A DNA stretch of 64,000 nucleotides from Cupriavidus sp. WGlv3 (GCF_023952475.1 NZ_JALHRX010000003.1:186001-250000); one strand, 5' to 3'. Counted from the stretch's first letter, positions 18,566 through 27,606 are shown. Program-made: numbers and translations. Notes: generated by a model from the letters alone, not told the origin.

Positions 18566-20731
18566 ATGCCGACGCTGATCTGCAATTGCAACGACACCAT
18601 GCCGCTGGACGGGGCGGCATTGTCAGACGCAACCCGCGACGCCAGCCAGGGGCCGCTCAAGGTCCATCGACTGCTGTGCCGGCGCGAAATCGGTGACTTC
18701 ACCGCCGCGCTGGACGGCACCGAGGACGTGATCGTCGCCTGCACGCAAGAGCGCCAGCTCTTTACCGAGGTGGCCGCGCAAGCCGCGCAGGGCCGCGATG
18801 GCCAGGCGGTGGTGACCGCGCCGGTGCGCTTCGTCAATATTCGCGAAACCGGCGGCTGGTCGCAGGGCGCCCGGTGCGACCCCAGGACCGCCAACGCCAA
18901 GATCGCCGCGCTGCTGGCGGTGGCGGCACTGCCCGAACCCGAGCCGGTGCCGGTGGTGGACTACCGCAGCGACGGCGCGGTGCTGGTCCTGGGCCCGGCG
19001 GCGCGCGCGCTGCCGTGGGCCGAGCGGCTGGCGGCGATGCAGCTCGAAGTCACGGTGCTGCTGACCGGCGGCGACCCGCGCGACGGCACCGCCGCGCAGC
19101 CCGCGGCGCGCGCCTATCCGGTCCACAGCGGCAAGCTGGCCGCGCTGAGCGGCTGGCTCGGCGCCTTCGAGGCCAGTTGGGAAACCGGCGCGGGCCGCAG
19201 CAACCCGATCGACCTGGACCTGTGCACGCGTTGCAATGCCTGCATCGATGCCTGTCCCGAGGACGCGATCGACTTCAGCTACCAGATCGACCTGTCGCGC
19301 TGCCGCGCGCATCGCGATTGCGTGCGCGCCTGCGGCGCCGCCGCGGCGATCGACTTCGACCGTCCGCAGGGCACCGGCGCGGGCCGCTTCGACCTGGTCT
19401 TCGACCTGTGCGACACGCCCGCCTTCACCATGCACCAGCCGCCGCAGGGCTATCTGCATGCCGGCGCCGACCCGGAGCGGCAGCAGGCCCAGGCGCTGGC
19501 GCTGGCCGGGCTGGTGGGCGAGTTCGAGAAGCCCAAATTCTTCCGCTACAAGGAAAGCCTGTGCGCGCACGGCCGCAACCAGACCACCGGCTGCACCGCC
19601 TGCATCGATATCTGCTCGACCCAGGCCATCGCCTCGCGCTGGCATGACGGCAAGGGCCGCATCGAGGTCACGCCCAACCTGTGCATGGGCTGCGGCGCGT
19701 GCACCACGGTCTGCCCGAGCGGTGCCATCAGCTATGGTTACCCCGGCCCCGAGACCACCGGCGCGCGGCTGCGCACGCTGCTGTCCGCCTACCGGCAGGC
19801 CGGCGCGCGCGATCCGGTGGTGCTGCTGCACGGCGAGGAGTCCGGCACGCCCGCGCTGCTGGCGCTGGGCCGCGCCGCCCGCGGCGGCAAGGCGCAGGGT
19901 GTGCCCGCGCAGGTCATGCCGCTGTCGCTGTTCCATCCGGCCTCGGTGGGGCTGGAGTTGTGGCTGGCCGCGCTGTGCTGGGGCGCCAGCCGCGTCGCCG
20001 TGCTGCTGACCGGCGACGAGGCGCCGCAATACCGCGCCGCGCTGCTCGAGCAGATGGCGGTGGGGCGCGCGCTGCTGGCGGGACTGGGCTATGACGACGA
20101 GGTGCTGTCGCTGGTCGAGGCCGCCGACACGGTCGCGCTCGATGCCGGTTTGGCGGCGCTGCGCCCGGCGCGCAACGCCTTGCCGCCCGCATCCTTCGGC
20201 CCGGTTGCGGCCAAGCGCGAGCTGCTCGACTTCGCGCTCGACCACCTGGTGCGCCATGCGCCGTCGCCGGCGCAGAGCGTGCCGCTGCCCGCGGGCGCGC
20301 CGATCGGCGCCATCGCCGTCGATACCGGCAAGTGCACCTTGTGCCTGGCGTGCGTGGGCGCGTGTCCGTCGCAGGCGCTGCGCGACAATCCCGAGCGCCC
20401 GGTGCTCAGCTTTATCGAGCGCAATTGCGTGCAGTGCGGGCTGTGCCAGAAGACCTGCCCGGAAGACGCCGTGACCCTGGTGCCGCGCCTGCTGGCCGGC
20501 GACGCGGCCCGGCGCCCGGTCACGCTCAACGAGGCCCAGCCGTTCCATTGCGTGCGCTGCGCCAAGCCGTTCGGCACGGCGCAGATGGTCGAGTCGATGC
20601 TGGTGCGCCTGGCCGGCCATCCGGCCTTTGCCGGCGCCGCCGCGGAGCGCCTCAGGATGTGCCCGGACTGCCGCGTGGTGGACATGATGGAACACGACCC
20701 AGGCGCCGTCACCGGCGCTACCCTGCGCTGA
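18566..20731 (+). CDS. Multi-cluster 4Fe-4S ferredoxin-like protein
   Basis: A 721-residue cytoplasmic protein with at least four ferredoxin-type motifs: CTRCNACIDACP from Cys220, CMGCGACTTVCP from Cys373, CTLCLACVGACP from Cys590 and CVQCGLCQKTCP soon after. Extra cysteines (CICNCND-like start, SLCAHGRNQTTGCTACIDIC, late CVRC and CPDC pairs) suggest still more clusters or a metal site. No nucleotide- or molybdenum-binding domain is evident. It sits between the DUF3306 and TorD genes of the formate dehydrogenase island. It may be an electron carrier or a scaffold in enzyme maturation (inference). Confidence 0.85.
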   Translation: MPTLICNCNDTMPLDGAALSDATRDASQGPLKVHRLLCRREIGDFTAALDGTEDVIVACTQERQLFTEVAAQAAQGRDGQAVVTAPVRFVNIRETGGWSQGARCDPRTANAKIAALLAVAALPEPEPVPVVDYRSDGAVLVLGPAARALPWAERLAAMQLEVTVLLTGGDPRDGTAAQPAARAYPVHSGKLAALSGWLGAFEASWETGAGRSNPIDLDLCTRCNACIDACPEDAIDFSYQIDLSRCRAHRDCVRACGAAAAIDFDRPQGTGAGRFDLVFDLCDTPAFTMHQPPQGYLHAGADPERQQAQALALAGLVGEFEKPKFFRYKESLCAHGRNQTTGCTACIDICSTQAIASRWHDGKGRIEVTPNLCMGCGACTTVCPSGAISYGYPGPETTGARLRTLLSAYRQAGARDPVVLLHGEESGTPALLALGRAARGGKAQGVPAQVMPLSLFHPASVGLELWLAALCWGASRVAVLLTGDEAPQYRAALLEQMAVGRALLAGLGYDDEVLSLVEAADTVALDAGLAALRPARNALPPASFGPVAAKRELLDFALDHLVRHAPSPAQSVPLPAGAPIGAIAVDTGKCTLCLACVGACPSQALRDNPERPVLSFIERNCVQCGLCQKTCPEDAVTLVPRLLAGDAARRPVTLNEAQPFHCVRCAKPFGTAQMVESMLVRLAGHPAFAGAAAERLRMCPDCRVVDMMEHDPGAVTGATLR

Positions 20732-20768
20732 GACCCGGCCCGGGCCACCGGGCACAATTCATCACGAC

Positions 20769-21407
20769 ATGACAGATTTCCAGCCGATCCAGCTCACCGC
20801 CGCGCCCCCCGCCGACCCCGCGGACAGCGAAGACACCGCTCGCGCCGATCTGTACGGCCTGCTGGCGACGCTGTTCTACCGCGCCCCGGACGCGGCCTTG
20901 CTGCATCACATCGCGGCCAACCGCGCCGTGGGCGAAGATGCGCAGACCGTGCTCGGCAAGGCGTGGAATGCGTTGTGCGACGCAGCATCCGAGACCACCG
21001 CGGCCGAGGCCGAGGAGGAGTACCGGCAACTGTTCGTCGGCGTGGGCCGCCAGGACGTGTTTCTCTACGGCTCTTTCTATATGACGGGCTTTCTGAACGA
21101 GCGCCCGCTGGTGGCGCTGCGCGAAGACCTGGCCCGCTATGGCCTGGAGCGCCACGAAGGCGTCAGCGAGACCGAGGACCACATCGCCACGCTGTGCGAG
21201 GTGATGCGCTTCCTGGTGGCGGGTGACGACCTGGCGGTGTCAAACCTGGGCGAGCAGCAGCGCTTCTATGCGAAGCATCTGCAGCCCTGGATCGAGCCCT
21301 TGTGCGAGGCGGTGGCGGCGCACCCGCAGGCGCGCTTCTATCGCAGCGTGGCCGGACTGCTCGGCACCTTCGCCGGGGTCGAGGCGGTGGCGCTCGAGAT
21401 GACCTGA
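20769..21407 (+). CDS. TorD/DmsD-family molybdoenzyme chaperone
   Basis: A 212-residue all-helical protein of the TorD/NarJ/DmsD family. Typical sequence is ARADLYGLLATLFYRAPD at the start, EEEYRQLFVGVGRQDVFLYGSFYMTGFLNERPL in the middle and a late FYAKHLQPWIEP. Family members bind the Tat signal of molybdoenzymes and hold them until the cofactor is inserted. Its place directly before the formate dehydrogenase genes makes that enzyme the likely client. Confidence 0.88.
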   Translation: MTDFQPIQLTAAPPADPADSEDTARADLYGLLATLFYRAPDAALLHHIAANRAVGEDAQTVLGKAWNALCDAASETTAAEAEEEYRQLFVGVGRQDVFLYGSFYMTGFLNERPLVALREDLARYGLERHEGVSETEDHIATLCEVMRFLVAGDDLAVSNLGEQQRFYAKHLQPWIEPLCEAVAAHPQARFYRSVAGLLGTFAGVEAVALEMT

Positions 21408-21518
21408 GCGCGGGACCGATGCGGCGCAAGGCGCAGGTTTCTTAGCTCAAGTTGGAGCAGAAGGTAAGGAAAAACCCGTGCTTGTCATGGTCTTTCCTTC
21501 CAGTTGATTCTAGAATAT

Positions 21519-21535
21519 GCATAACAACGCATAAC
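21519..21535. promoter_or_regulatory. Direct repeat upstream of the formate dehydrogenase operon
   Basis: GCATAAC occurs at 21519-21525 and again at 21529-21535, a 10-base period, about one helical turn. It lies in the 167-base gap between torD and the small Tat protein, where the structural operon promoter is expected. A TAGAAT-like -10 lies just upstream (21511-21516). It could be an activator site; no regulator is assigned. Confidence 0.3.
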
Positions 21536-21574
21536 GGCACAACCATCGGGCTTTGACAACCGAGGAGCCCCCAC

Positions 21575-21790
21575 ATGAGAGAGAAGCCAACCAGGGTCGC
21601 GCGCCGCACGTTTCTCGCGGGCGCCGGAGTTGTAGCCGCCGCCACCGGTGCGGCAGCGCTGAGTGCGCGCACACCCGCCATGCCGGGCCAGGCTGCAGCC
21701 CTGCCGGAACCCACCGATCCTCCGTCGGACAGCAAGGGTTACCGGGTCTCCGACCACATCCGCAAGTATTACCGGACCACGCTGGTGTAA
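21575..21790 (+). CDS. Small Tat-targeted formate dehydrogenase-region protein
   Basis: A 71-residue protein with a twin-arginine signal (RRTFLA at residues 10-15, then an Ala/Gly-rich hydrophobic stretch). The short tail ends DHIRKYYRTTLV. This is the known 'formate dehydrogenase region Tat target' small protein family, found just ahead of fdhA. After cleavage only about 30-35 residues would remain. It may accompany the folded enzyme through Tat or stabilise the complex; neither is established. Confidence 0.8.
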   Translation: MREKPTRVARRTFLAGAGVVAAATGAAALSARTPAMPGQAAALPEPTDPPSDSKGYRVSDHIRKYYRTTLV

Positions 21791-21863
21791 CTGCCACGGC
21801 GGCGTGGTCTGGCGCGCCGCCTGCAACCGGACGCTACCCAATCGTCCGTTTCTGAGGTGAGAC

Positions 21864-24800
21864 ATGATCTTGACCCGCAAACGCGCGGCGCAGGGCGCAT
21901 CCGCCCGCCTCGCTGATGGCCTTGCACATCGGCCCGACTCCGGGCCCGAATCCGCCGGCGCAAGCTCCGGCCGGCTCTCCCAACGACTCGCGGCCAGCCT
22001 GGCCGGCGCCATGCCGACCATGGACCGCCGCAGCTTCCTCAAGCGCTCCGGCATCGGCGTCGGCGCCGGCCTCGCGGCCTCGCAGCTGACGCTGCTGCGC
22101 AAGGCCGATGCCGCCGACGACAAGAAGGCCGCCGGCGATGGCAAGACCGGCATCGTGGTCAGGCGCACCGTGTGCGGCCACTGCTCGGTCGGCTGCGCGG
22201 TCGACGCGGTGGTGCAGAACGGCGTGTGGATCCGCCAGGAGCCGGTGTTCGATTCGCCCCTGAACATGGGCGCGCACTGTGCCAAGGGCGCCGCGTTGCG
22301 CGAGCACGGCCACGGCGAATACCGGCTCAAGTACCCGATGAAGCTGGTCAACGGCAAGTACCAGCGCATCGGCTGGGACCAGGCGCTCGACGAGATCACC
22401 GCAAAGATGAAGGCGATCCGCCAGGAGACCGGTCCGGACTCGATGTTCTTCGTCGGCTCTTCCAAGCACAGCAACGAGCAGTCCTACCTGATGCGCAAGT
22501 GGGTGTCGTTCTTCGGCACCAACAACACCGACCACCAGGCGCGCATCTGCCACTCCACCACCGTGGCGGGCGTGGCCAATACCTGGGGCTACGGTGCGAT
22601 GACCAACTCGTACAACGATATGCAGAACGCCAAGGCGGCGCTGTATATCGGCTCCAACGCGGCCGAGGCGCATCCGGTGTCGATGCTGCACCTGCTGCAT
22701 GCCAAGGAGAACGGCTGCAAGGTGATCGTGGTCGATCCGCGCTTCACGCGCACCGCGGCCAAGGCGCACCATTACGTGCGGATCCGCTCGGGCACCGATA
22801 TCGCTTTCCTGTTCGGGGTGCTGTACCACGTCTTCAAGAACGGCTGGGAAGACCAGAAGTACCTGAACGACCGGGTCTACGGCATGGACAAGGTCAAGGA
22901 AGAGGTGCTGGCCAAGTGGACCCCCGACAAGGTCGAGGAGGTCACCGGCGTGCCCGAGGCGCAGGTCTACATGGTGGCCGAGATCATGGCCAAGAACCGG
23001 CCCAGCACGCTGGTGTGGTGCATGGGCCAGACCCAGCACACCATCGGCAACGCGATGGTGCGCGCCTCGTGCATCGTGCAGCTGGCGCTGGGCAATATCG
23101 GCGTGGCGGGCGGCGGTGCCAACATCTTCCGCGGCCACGACAACGTGCAGGGTGCCACCGACGTGGGCCCCAATCCCGACTCGCTGCCGGGCTACTACGG
23201 CCTGGCCACCGGCGCGTGGAAGCACTACGCGGCGGTCTGGGGCGTGGACTACGAATGGATCAAGAAGCAGTTCGTGTCGCAGGCGATGATGGAGAAGTCC
23301 GGCACCACGGTGTCGCGCTGGATCGATATCGTCACCGAGAAGAACGAGCTGATCGACCAGGACAACAACGTGCGCGGCGTGTTCTTCTGGGGCCATGCCC
23401 CGAACTCGCAGACGCGCGGCCTGGAAATGAAGAAGGCGCTCGACAAGCTCGACCTGCTGGTGGTGGTGGACCCGTACCCGTCGGCGACCGCGGCCATGGC
23501 CAACATGCCGCCGGCCGAGGGCGACAAGGTCAACCCCAACCGCGCGGTGTACCTGCTGCCCGCGGCGACGCAGTTCGAGACCTCGGGCTCGTGCACGGCC
23601 TCGAACCGCTCGCTGCAATGGCGCGAGAAGGTGATCGAGCCCCTGTTCGAGTCGATGCCCGACCAGACCATCATGCAGGCGTTCGCCGACAAGCTCGGCT
23701 TCGGCAAGGAGCTGTCGAAGAACTACAAGATGATCGAGGTCAAGCGGGCCGGCCGGACCTGGATGGAACCCGAGCCCGAATCGATCCTGCGCGAGATCAA
23801 CGCCAGCAACTGGACCATTGGCTACACCGGCCAGTCGCCCGAACGCCTGAAGTCGCACATGCGCAATATGCAGATGTTCGACGTCAAGACGCTGCGCTGC
23901 AAGTCGGGCAAGGACCCGGTCACCGGCTACGACCTGACCGGCGACTACTTCGGGCTGCCGTGGCCATGCTATGGCACGCCGGAACTGAAGCATCCGGGCT
24001 CGCCCAACCTGTACGACACCAGCAAGCACGTGATGGACGGCGGCGGCAACTTCCGCGCCAACTTCGGCGTGGAGCGCGATGGCGTCAACCTGCTGGCCGA
24101 GGATGGCTCGCATTCGATGGGCGCGGAGATCACCACCGGCTATCCCGAGTTCGACCACGTGCTGCTGAAGAAGCTGGGCTGGTGGGACGACCTGACCGAT
24201 GCCGAGAAGGCCAAGGCCGAGGGCAAGAACTGGAAGACCGACCTGTCCGGCGGCATCCAGCGCGTGGTGCTGAAGAACCATGGCTGCCATCCGTTCGGCA
24301 ACGCCAAGGCGCGCGCGGTGGTGTGGAACTTCCCCGACCCGATCCCGCAGCACCGCGAGCCGCTGTACTCGACGCGTCCCGACATGGTCGCGAAGTACCC
24401 GACCCACGACGACAAGATGGCGTTCTGGCGGCTGCCGACGCTATACAAGTCGGTGCAGCAGCGCAATCTCGAGAACAAGGTGGCCGAGAAATTCCCGATC
24501 ATCCTGACTTCGGGACGCCTGGTCGAGTACGAGGGCGGGGGCGAGGAAACCCGTTCCAACCCGTGGCTGGCGGAACTGCAGCAGGAGAACTTCGTCGAGA
24601 TCAACCCCCGCGCCGCATCCGACCGCGGCATCCGCAACGGCGACTACTGCTGGGTCAAGACGCCGACCGGCGCCAGGCTGAAGGTACGCGCGCTGGTCAC
24701 GGAGCGGGTCGGGCCGGATACCGCCTTTGTCCCGTTCCATTTCTCGGGCTGGTGGCAGGGCAAGGACCTGAAGGACTACTACCCCGAGGGTGCGATGCCC

Positions 24801-24908
24801 GTGGTGCGTGGCGAAGCGGTCAACACCGCCACCACATACGGCTATGACTCGGTGACGATGATGCAGGAAACCAAGACCACCATTTGCCAGATCGAGCGGT
24901 TTGCCTAA
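21864..24908 (+). CDS. fdhA: Formate dehydrogenase catalytic (alpha) subunit, Mo/W-bis-MGD
   Basis: A 1,014-residue molybdopterin oxidoreductase that oxidises formate to CO2, exported folded by Tat. A [4Fe-4S] site uses Cys104, 107, 111 and 139. The active-site residue is Cys229 in QARICHSTTVAG, where E. coli FdnG has selenocysteine; no in-frame TGA is present. A C-terminal MGD-binding domain holds SGRLVEYEGGG. The Tat motif RRSFLK is unusually late, at residues 55-60. ATG 21864 was kept because AGGTGAG precedes it; Met53 lacks a good site. It heads the alpha-beta-gamma set, 15 bases before fdhB. Confidence 0.95.
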   Translation: MILTRKRAAQGASARLADGLAHRPDSGPESAGASSGRLSQRLAASLAGAMPTMDRRSFLKRSGIGVGAGLAASQLTLLRKADAADDKKAAGDGKTGIVVRRTVCGHCSVGCAVDAVVQNGVWIRQEPVFDSPLNMGAHCAKGAALREHGHGEYRLKYPMKLVNGKYQRIGWDQALDEITAKMKAIRQETGPDSMFFVGSSKHSNEQSYLMRKWVSFFGTNNTDHQARICHSTTVAGVANTWGYGAMTNSYNDMQNAKAALYIGSNAAEAHPVSMLHLLHAKENGCKVIVVDPRFTRTAAKAHHYVRIRSGTDIAFLFGVLYHVFKNGWEDQKYLNDRVYGMDKVKEEVLAKWTPDKVEEVTGVPEAQVYMVAEIMAKNRPSTLVWCMGQTQHTIGNAMVRASCIVQLALGNIGVAGGGANIFRGHDNVQGATDVGPNPDSLPGYYGLATGAWKHYAAVWGVDYEWIKKQFVSQAMMEKSGTTVSRWIDIVTEKNELIDQDNNVRGVFFWGHAPNSQTRGLEMKKALDKLDLLVVVDPYPSATAAMANMPPAEGDKVNPNRAVYLLPAATQFETSGSCTASNRSLQWREKVIEPLFESMPDQTIMQAFADKLGFGKELSKNYKMIEVKRAGRTWMEPEPESILREINASNWTIGYTGQSPERLKSHMRNMQMFDVKTLRCKSGKDPVTGYDLTGDYFGLPWPCYGTPELKHPGSPNLYDTSKHVMDGGGNFRANFGVERDGVNLLAEDGSHSMGAEITTGYPEFDHVLLKKLGWWDDLTDAEKAKAEGKNWKTDLSGGIQRVVLKNHGCHPFGNAKARAVVWNFPDPIPQHREPLYSTRPDMVAKYPTHDDKMAFWRLPTLYKSVQQRNLENKVAEKFPIILTSGRLVEYEGGGEETRSNPWLAELQQENFVEINPRAASDRGIRNGDYCWVKTPTGARLKVRALVTERVGPDTAFVPFHFSGWWQGKDLKDYYPEGAMPVVRGEAVNTATTYGYDSVTMMQETKTTICQIERFA

Positions 24909-24923
24909 GCGCAGAGGAACACC

Positions 24924-25634
24924 ATGGCACGCATGAAATTTATCTGTGACGCCGAGCGCTGCATCGAGTGCAACAGCTGCGTCACTGCCTGCAAGAACGA
25001 GCACGAGGTGCCCTGGGGGGTGAACCGGCGCCGCGTGGTCACGGTCAACGACGGCATGGTTGGCGCCGAGAAATCGATCTCGGTGGCCTGCATGCACTGC
25101 TCGGACGCGCCCTGCATGGCGGTCTGTCCGGTCGACTGCTTCTACCGCACCGAGGACGGCGTGGTGCTGCACGACAAGGACGTCTGCATCGGCTGCGGCT
25201 ACTGCTCCTATGCCTGTCCGTTCGGCGCGCCGCAGTTTCCGTCGACCGGCACCTTCGGCGTGCGCGGCAAGATGGACAAGTGCACCTTCTGCGCGGGCGG
25301 CCCGGAGAAGAACGGCTCGGAAGCCGAGTTCGAGAAGTACGGCCGCAACCGGCTCGCCGAAGGCAAGCTGCCGCTGTGCGCCGAGATGTGCTCGACCAAG
25401 GCGCTGCTGGGCGGCGACGGCGACGTGATTGCCGACATCCTGCGCAACCGCGTGATCAAGCGCGGCACCGGCGGCGACGTGTTCGGCTGGGGCACGGCCT
25501 ATGGCAATGCCCAGGCCGGCGCGAAGCCGGCGGCACCGGCGCAGCGGCCTGCGCCCGCAACGACGGCGCCCGCCGCACCCGCCGCGCCGACCGCGCCGGC
25601 AGCCACGGCACCTGCAGGAGGGAAAGCGTCATGA
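24924..25634 (+). CDS. fdhB: Formate dehydrogenase iron-sulfur (beta) subunit
   Basis: A 236-residue electron-transfer subunit with four cysteine groups for [4Fe-4S] clusters: CIECNSCVTAC near residue 13, CMHCSDAPCMAVCP, CIGCGYCSYACP, and the split CTFC/CAEMC group. It passes electrons from the alpha subunit to the cytochrome b subunit. The last 45 or so residues are an Ala/Pro-rich tail in place of a long transmembrane anchor. The stop overlaps the start of the next small lipoprotein gene (ATGA). Confidence 0.94.
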   Translation: MARMKFICDAERCIECNSCVTACKNEHEVPWGVNRRRVVTVNDGMVGAEKSISVACMHCSDAPCMAVCPVDCFYRTEDGVVLHDKDVCIGCGYCSYACPFGAPQFPSTGTFGVRGKMDKCTFCAGGPEKNGSEAEFEKYGRNRLAEGKLPLCAEMCSTKALLGGDGDVIADILRNRVIKRGTGGDVFGWGTAYGNAQAGAKPAAPAQRPAPATTAPAAPAAPTAPAATAPAGGKAS

Positions 25635-25867
25635 ATCGCATCCGCGTCGTTGCACTGGTGTCGCTGTGCGGCGTGCTGCTGGCCGCGTGCGGCGAGAAGC
25701 CGCAGACCATCGGCCCGTCGCACCGCAAGGCCGACGCCCAGGCGTTCCAGGGCGCCCCGGACGATCCGTTCGTGGCCAAGGGCTGGACCGCGGGCGACCG
25801 CAACAGCTGGAACAACCAGATCCGCCAGCGCAACCAGTTGCAGAACGAGTACAACCGGGTGCAATGA
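25631..25867 (+). CDS. Small lipoprotein of the formate dehydrogenase operon
   Basis: A 78-residue predicted lipoprotein: lipobox LAAC with Cys20, then a polar mature region containing FVAKGWTAGDRNSWNNQIRQRNQLQNEYNRV. It starts inside the stop of fdhB (ATGA overlap) and ends 49 bases before the gamma subunit, so it is translationally coupled to the enzyme. Cys20 would anchor it near the periplasmic catalytic side. The function is unknown. Confidence 0.8.
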   Translation: MNRIRVVALVSLCGVLLAACGEKPQTIGPSHRKADAQAFQGAPDDPFVAKGWTAGDRNSWNNQIRQRNQLQNEYNRVQ

Positions 25868-25916
25868 CCGCGCCGCCGTGTGGACTTCCCGCCAGCCGGG
25901 AACTGAAGGAGGGGCT

Positions 25917-27143
25917 ATGACGCCGTCGCACAATCGATGCCGCGCCGGAGGCTGGCGTGGCTGGCGGGGTTGGCTGACTGCCGGCGCGCTGGCGCTGGCC
26001 GCGGCCGGCAATGCCGTGGCACAGGCCCCGGCACCCGCGCCGGGGCCGTCGACCGGACCGGCGACCGCATCGGCCAGCGCCGACGCCAACAACCCGGCCA
26101 CGCATCCGGCCCAGCCGCTGGCCGGCATCGCGTCCGAGAACATTTTCAACATTCCGCCGCGCGACATCGCCGCCGAGGCCAGGTCGCAGCAGCAGCGCAG
26201 CGTCACGCAGCCCGGCAGCAACGCGCCGATGTGGCGCGAGGTCAATTCCGACCAGCGCCACTACAGCAGCCTGCCCGACAAGGAAGCCGGGGTGCTGATC
26301 CAGCGCACCGGCCAGTCGTGGCGGCTGTTCCGCAATGGCGTCATCACGGTCTGGGGCGGCTGGCTGCTGCTGATCGTGCCGGTGGTGATCCTCGGCTTCT
26401 TCCTGTGGCGCGGCACCATCCCGCTGCGCACGCCCAGGACCGGCCGCATGATCGAGCGCTTTACCCCGCTCGAGCGCATCGTGCACTGGACCATGGCGAT
26501 TTCCTTCGTGGTGCTGGCGGTGTCGGGCATCGTGATGCTGCTGGGCAAGCATTTCCTGCTGCCGCTGATGGGCCATATGCTGTTCGGCTGGCTCAGCTAC
26601 ATCCTGAAGAACCTGCACAACGTGGTGGGGCCGATCTTCACGCTGTCGGTGATCGTCGCCTTCGTGGTGTTCCTGCGCGACAACCTGCCCAGCCGCGACG
26701 ACGTCCGCTGGGTCACCAGCCTCGGCGGGCTGGCCTCGGGCAAGCACGTGCCGAGCGGGCGCTTCAACGCCGGCGAGAAGATGTGGTTCTGGGTGGGCGT
26801 GTTCGTGTTCGGCCTGGTGCTGTCGGTCTCGGGCTGGGTGCTCGACATGATCGTGCCGGGCATGGACTACTACCGCGCCACCATGCAGATCGCCAACGTG
26901 ATCCACGGCATCTCGGCGGTGCTGATGATTGCCATGGCGTGCGGCCATATCTACATGGGCACCATCGGCATGGAAGGCGCGTACCGCGCCATGCGCGATG
27001 GCTGGGTCGACGAGGCCTGGGCCAAGGAGCACCACGAGCTCTGGTACGACGACATCAAGTCCGGCAAGATCCCGGCCCAGCGTTCGGCCAGCCCGGATGC
27101 CGCCGCGGCCCGGCCGGCGCGGCAGAGTCCCGGCGAAGCCTGA
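25917..27143 (+). CDS. fdhC: Formate dehydrogenase cytochrome b (gamma) subunit
   Basis: A 408-residue inner-membrane subunit. An N-terminal signal-like segment ending VAQA and a periplasmic Pro/Ala/Ser-rich stretch precede five membrane helices. ERIVHWTMAISFVVLAVSG, NLHNVVGP, GMDYYRA and HGISAVLMIAMACGHIYMG supply the histidines expected to bind two b-type haems. It accepts electrons from the beta subunit and reduces quinone. ATG 25917 follows GGAGGGGCT. The extended N-terminus makes it longer than E. coli FdnI (about 217 residues). Confidence 0.93.
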   Translation: MTPSHNRCRAGGWRGWRGWLTAGALALAAAGNAVAQAPAPAPGPSTGPATASASADANNPATHPAQPLAGIASENIFNIPPRDIAAEARSQQQRSVTQPGSNAPMWREVNSDQRHYSSLPDKEAGVLIQRTGQSWRLFRNGVITVWGGWLLLIVPVVILGFFLWRGTIPLRTPRTGRMIERFTPLERIVHWTMAISFVVLAVSGIVMLLGKHFLLPLMGHMLFGWLSYILKNLHNVVGPIFTLSVIVAFVVFLRDNLPSRDDVRWVTSLGGLASGKHVPSGRFNAGEKMWFWVGVFVFGLVLSVSGWVLDMIVPGMDYYRATMQIANVIHGISAVLMIAMACGHIYMGTIGMEGAYRAMRDGWVDEAWAKEHHELWYDDIKSGKIPAQRSASPDAAAARPARQSPGEA

Positions 27144-27190
27144 CGCAGGCCTGACGAGCGGGTCCCACGACACAGCAGGAATCCTGAACC

Positions 27191-27550
27191 ATGACACGCA
27201 TCCTGACGCTGATCGCCGTAGCCGCCGGTGCCGCCTGCACGGCCTTCGCCCCGGGCGCGCTGGCCAAGCTGCCCGCGCCAACCGAGTCCCAGCAGGCCAA
27301 GGCCGCCGAGACCAGGGCGCGCGCCGCCTGGTCCGACAAGGTCTCGGCCTACCAGCTGTGCCGTGCCCAGGACAAGATCGCCGCGCATTACCTGGCCGAC
27401 CGCAAGGCGCACGGGCAGCAGGCGCGCGAGCCGGTGCAGACCGCCGCCTGCGCCGATCCGGGACCGTTCGTGGCGCCGGTGCCTGCCATCGCCAGCACCG
27501 CCGGTGCACCCGCGGCAGGCGCGGTACAATCCCCTGCAAAGGCGCCGTAA
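27191..27550 (+). CDS. Small exported protein of the formate dehydrogenase operon
   Basis: A 119-residue protein with a cleavable signal peptide (LTLIAVAAGAACTAF...GALA). The mature region has two cysteines (YQLCRAQDK and TAACADPG) that could form one disulfide. The C-terminus is Ala/Pro-rich. It lies 47 bases after fdhC and 56 bases before fdhD. I do not recognise a family with known function. Confidence 0.7.
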   Translation: MTRILTLIAVAAGAACTAFAPGALAKLPAPTESQQAKAAETRARAAWSDKVSAYQLCRAQDKIAAHYLADRKAHGQQAREPVQTAACADPGPFVAPVPAIASTAGAPAAGAVQSPAKAP

Positions 27551-27606
27551 CTTCCGCCCCCTGCATGCCGCTCGGGGCCTTCACCCGCAGCCCCGAGTCC
27601 CTCGTC

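Noticed and set aside
21834..24407. An 857-codon open frame on the minus strand across fdhA, and an 891-codon frame in another plus phase (22172-24847)
   Set aside because: In GC-rich coding DNA, stop-free frames are common opposite and beside real genes. These translate to low-complexity His/Arg/Val-rich sequence with no family pattern, while the fdhA frame has full motifs.
21864..24908. Selenocysteine codon in fdhA
   Set aside because: The frame has no internal TGA and the active-site codon is TGC.
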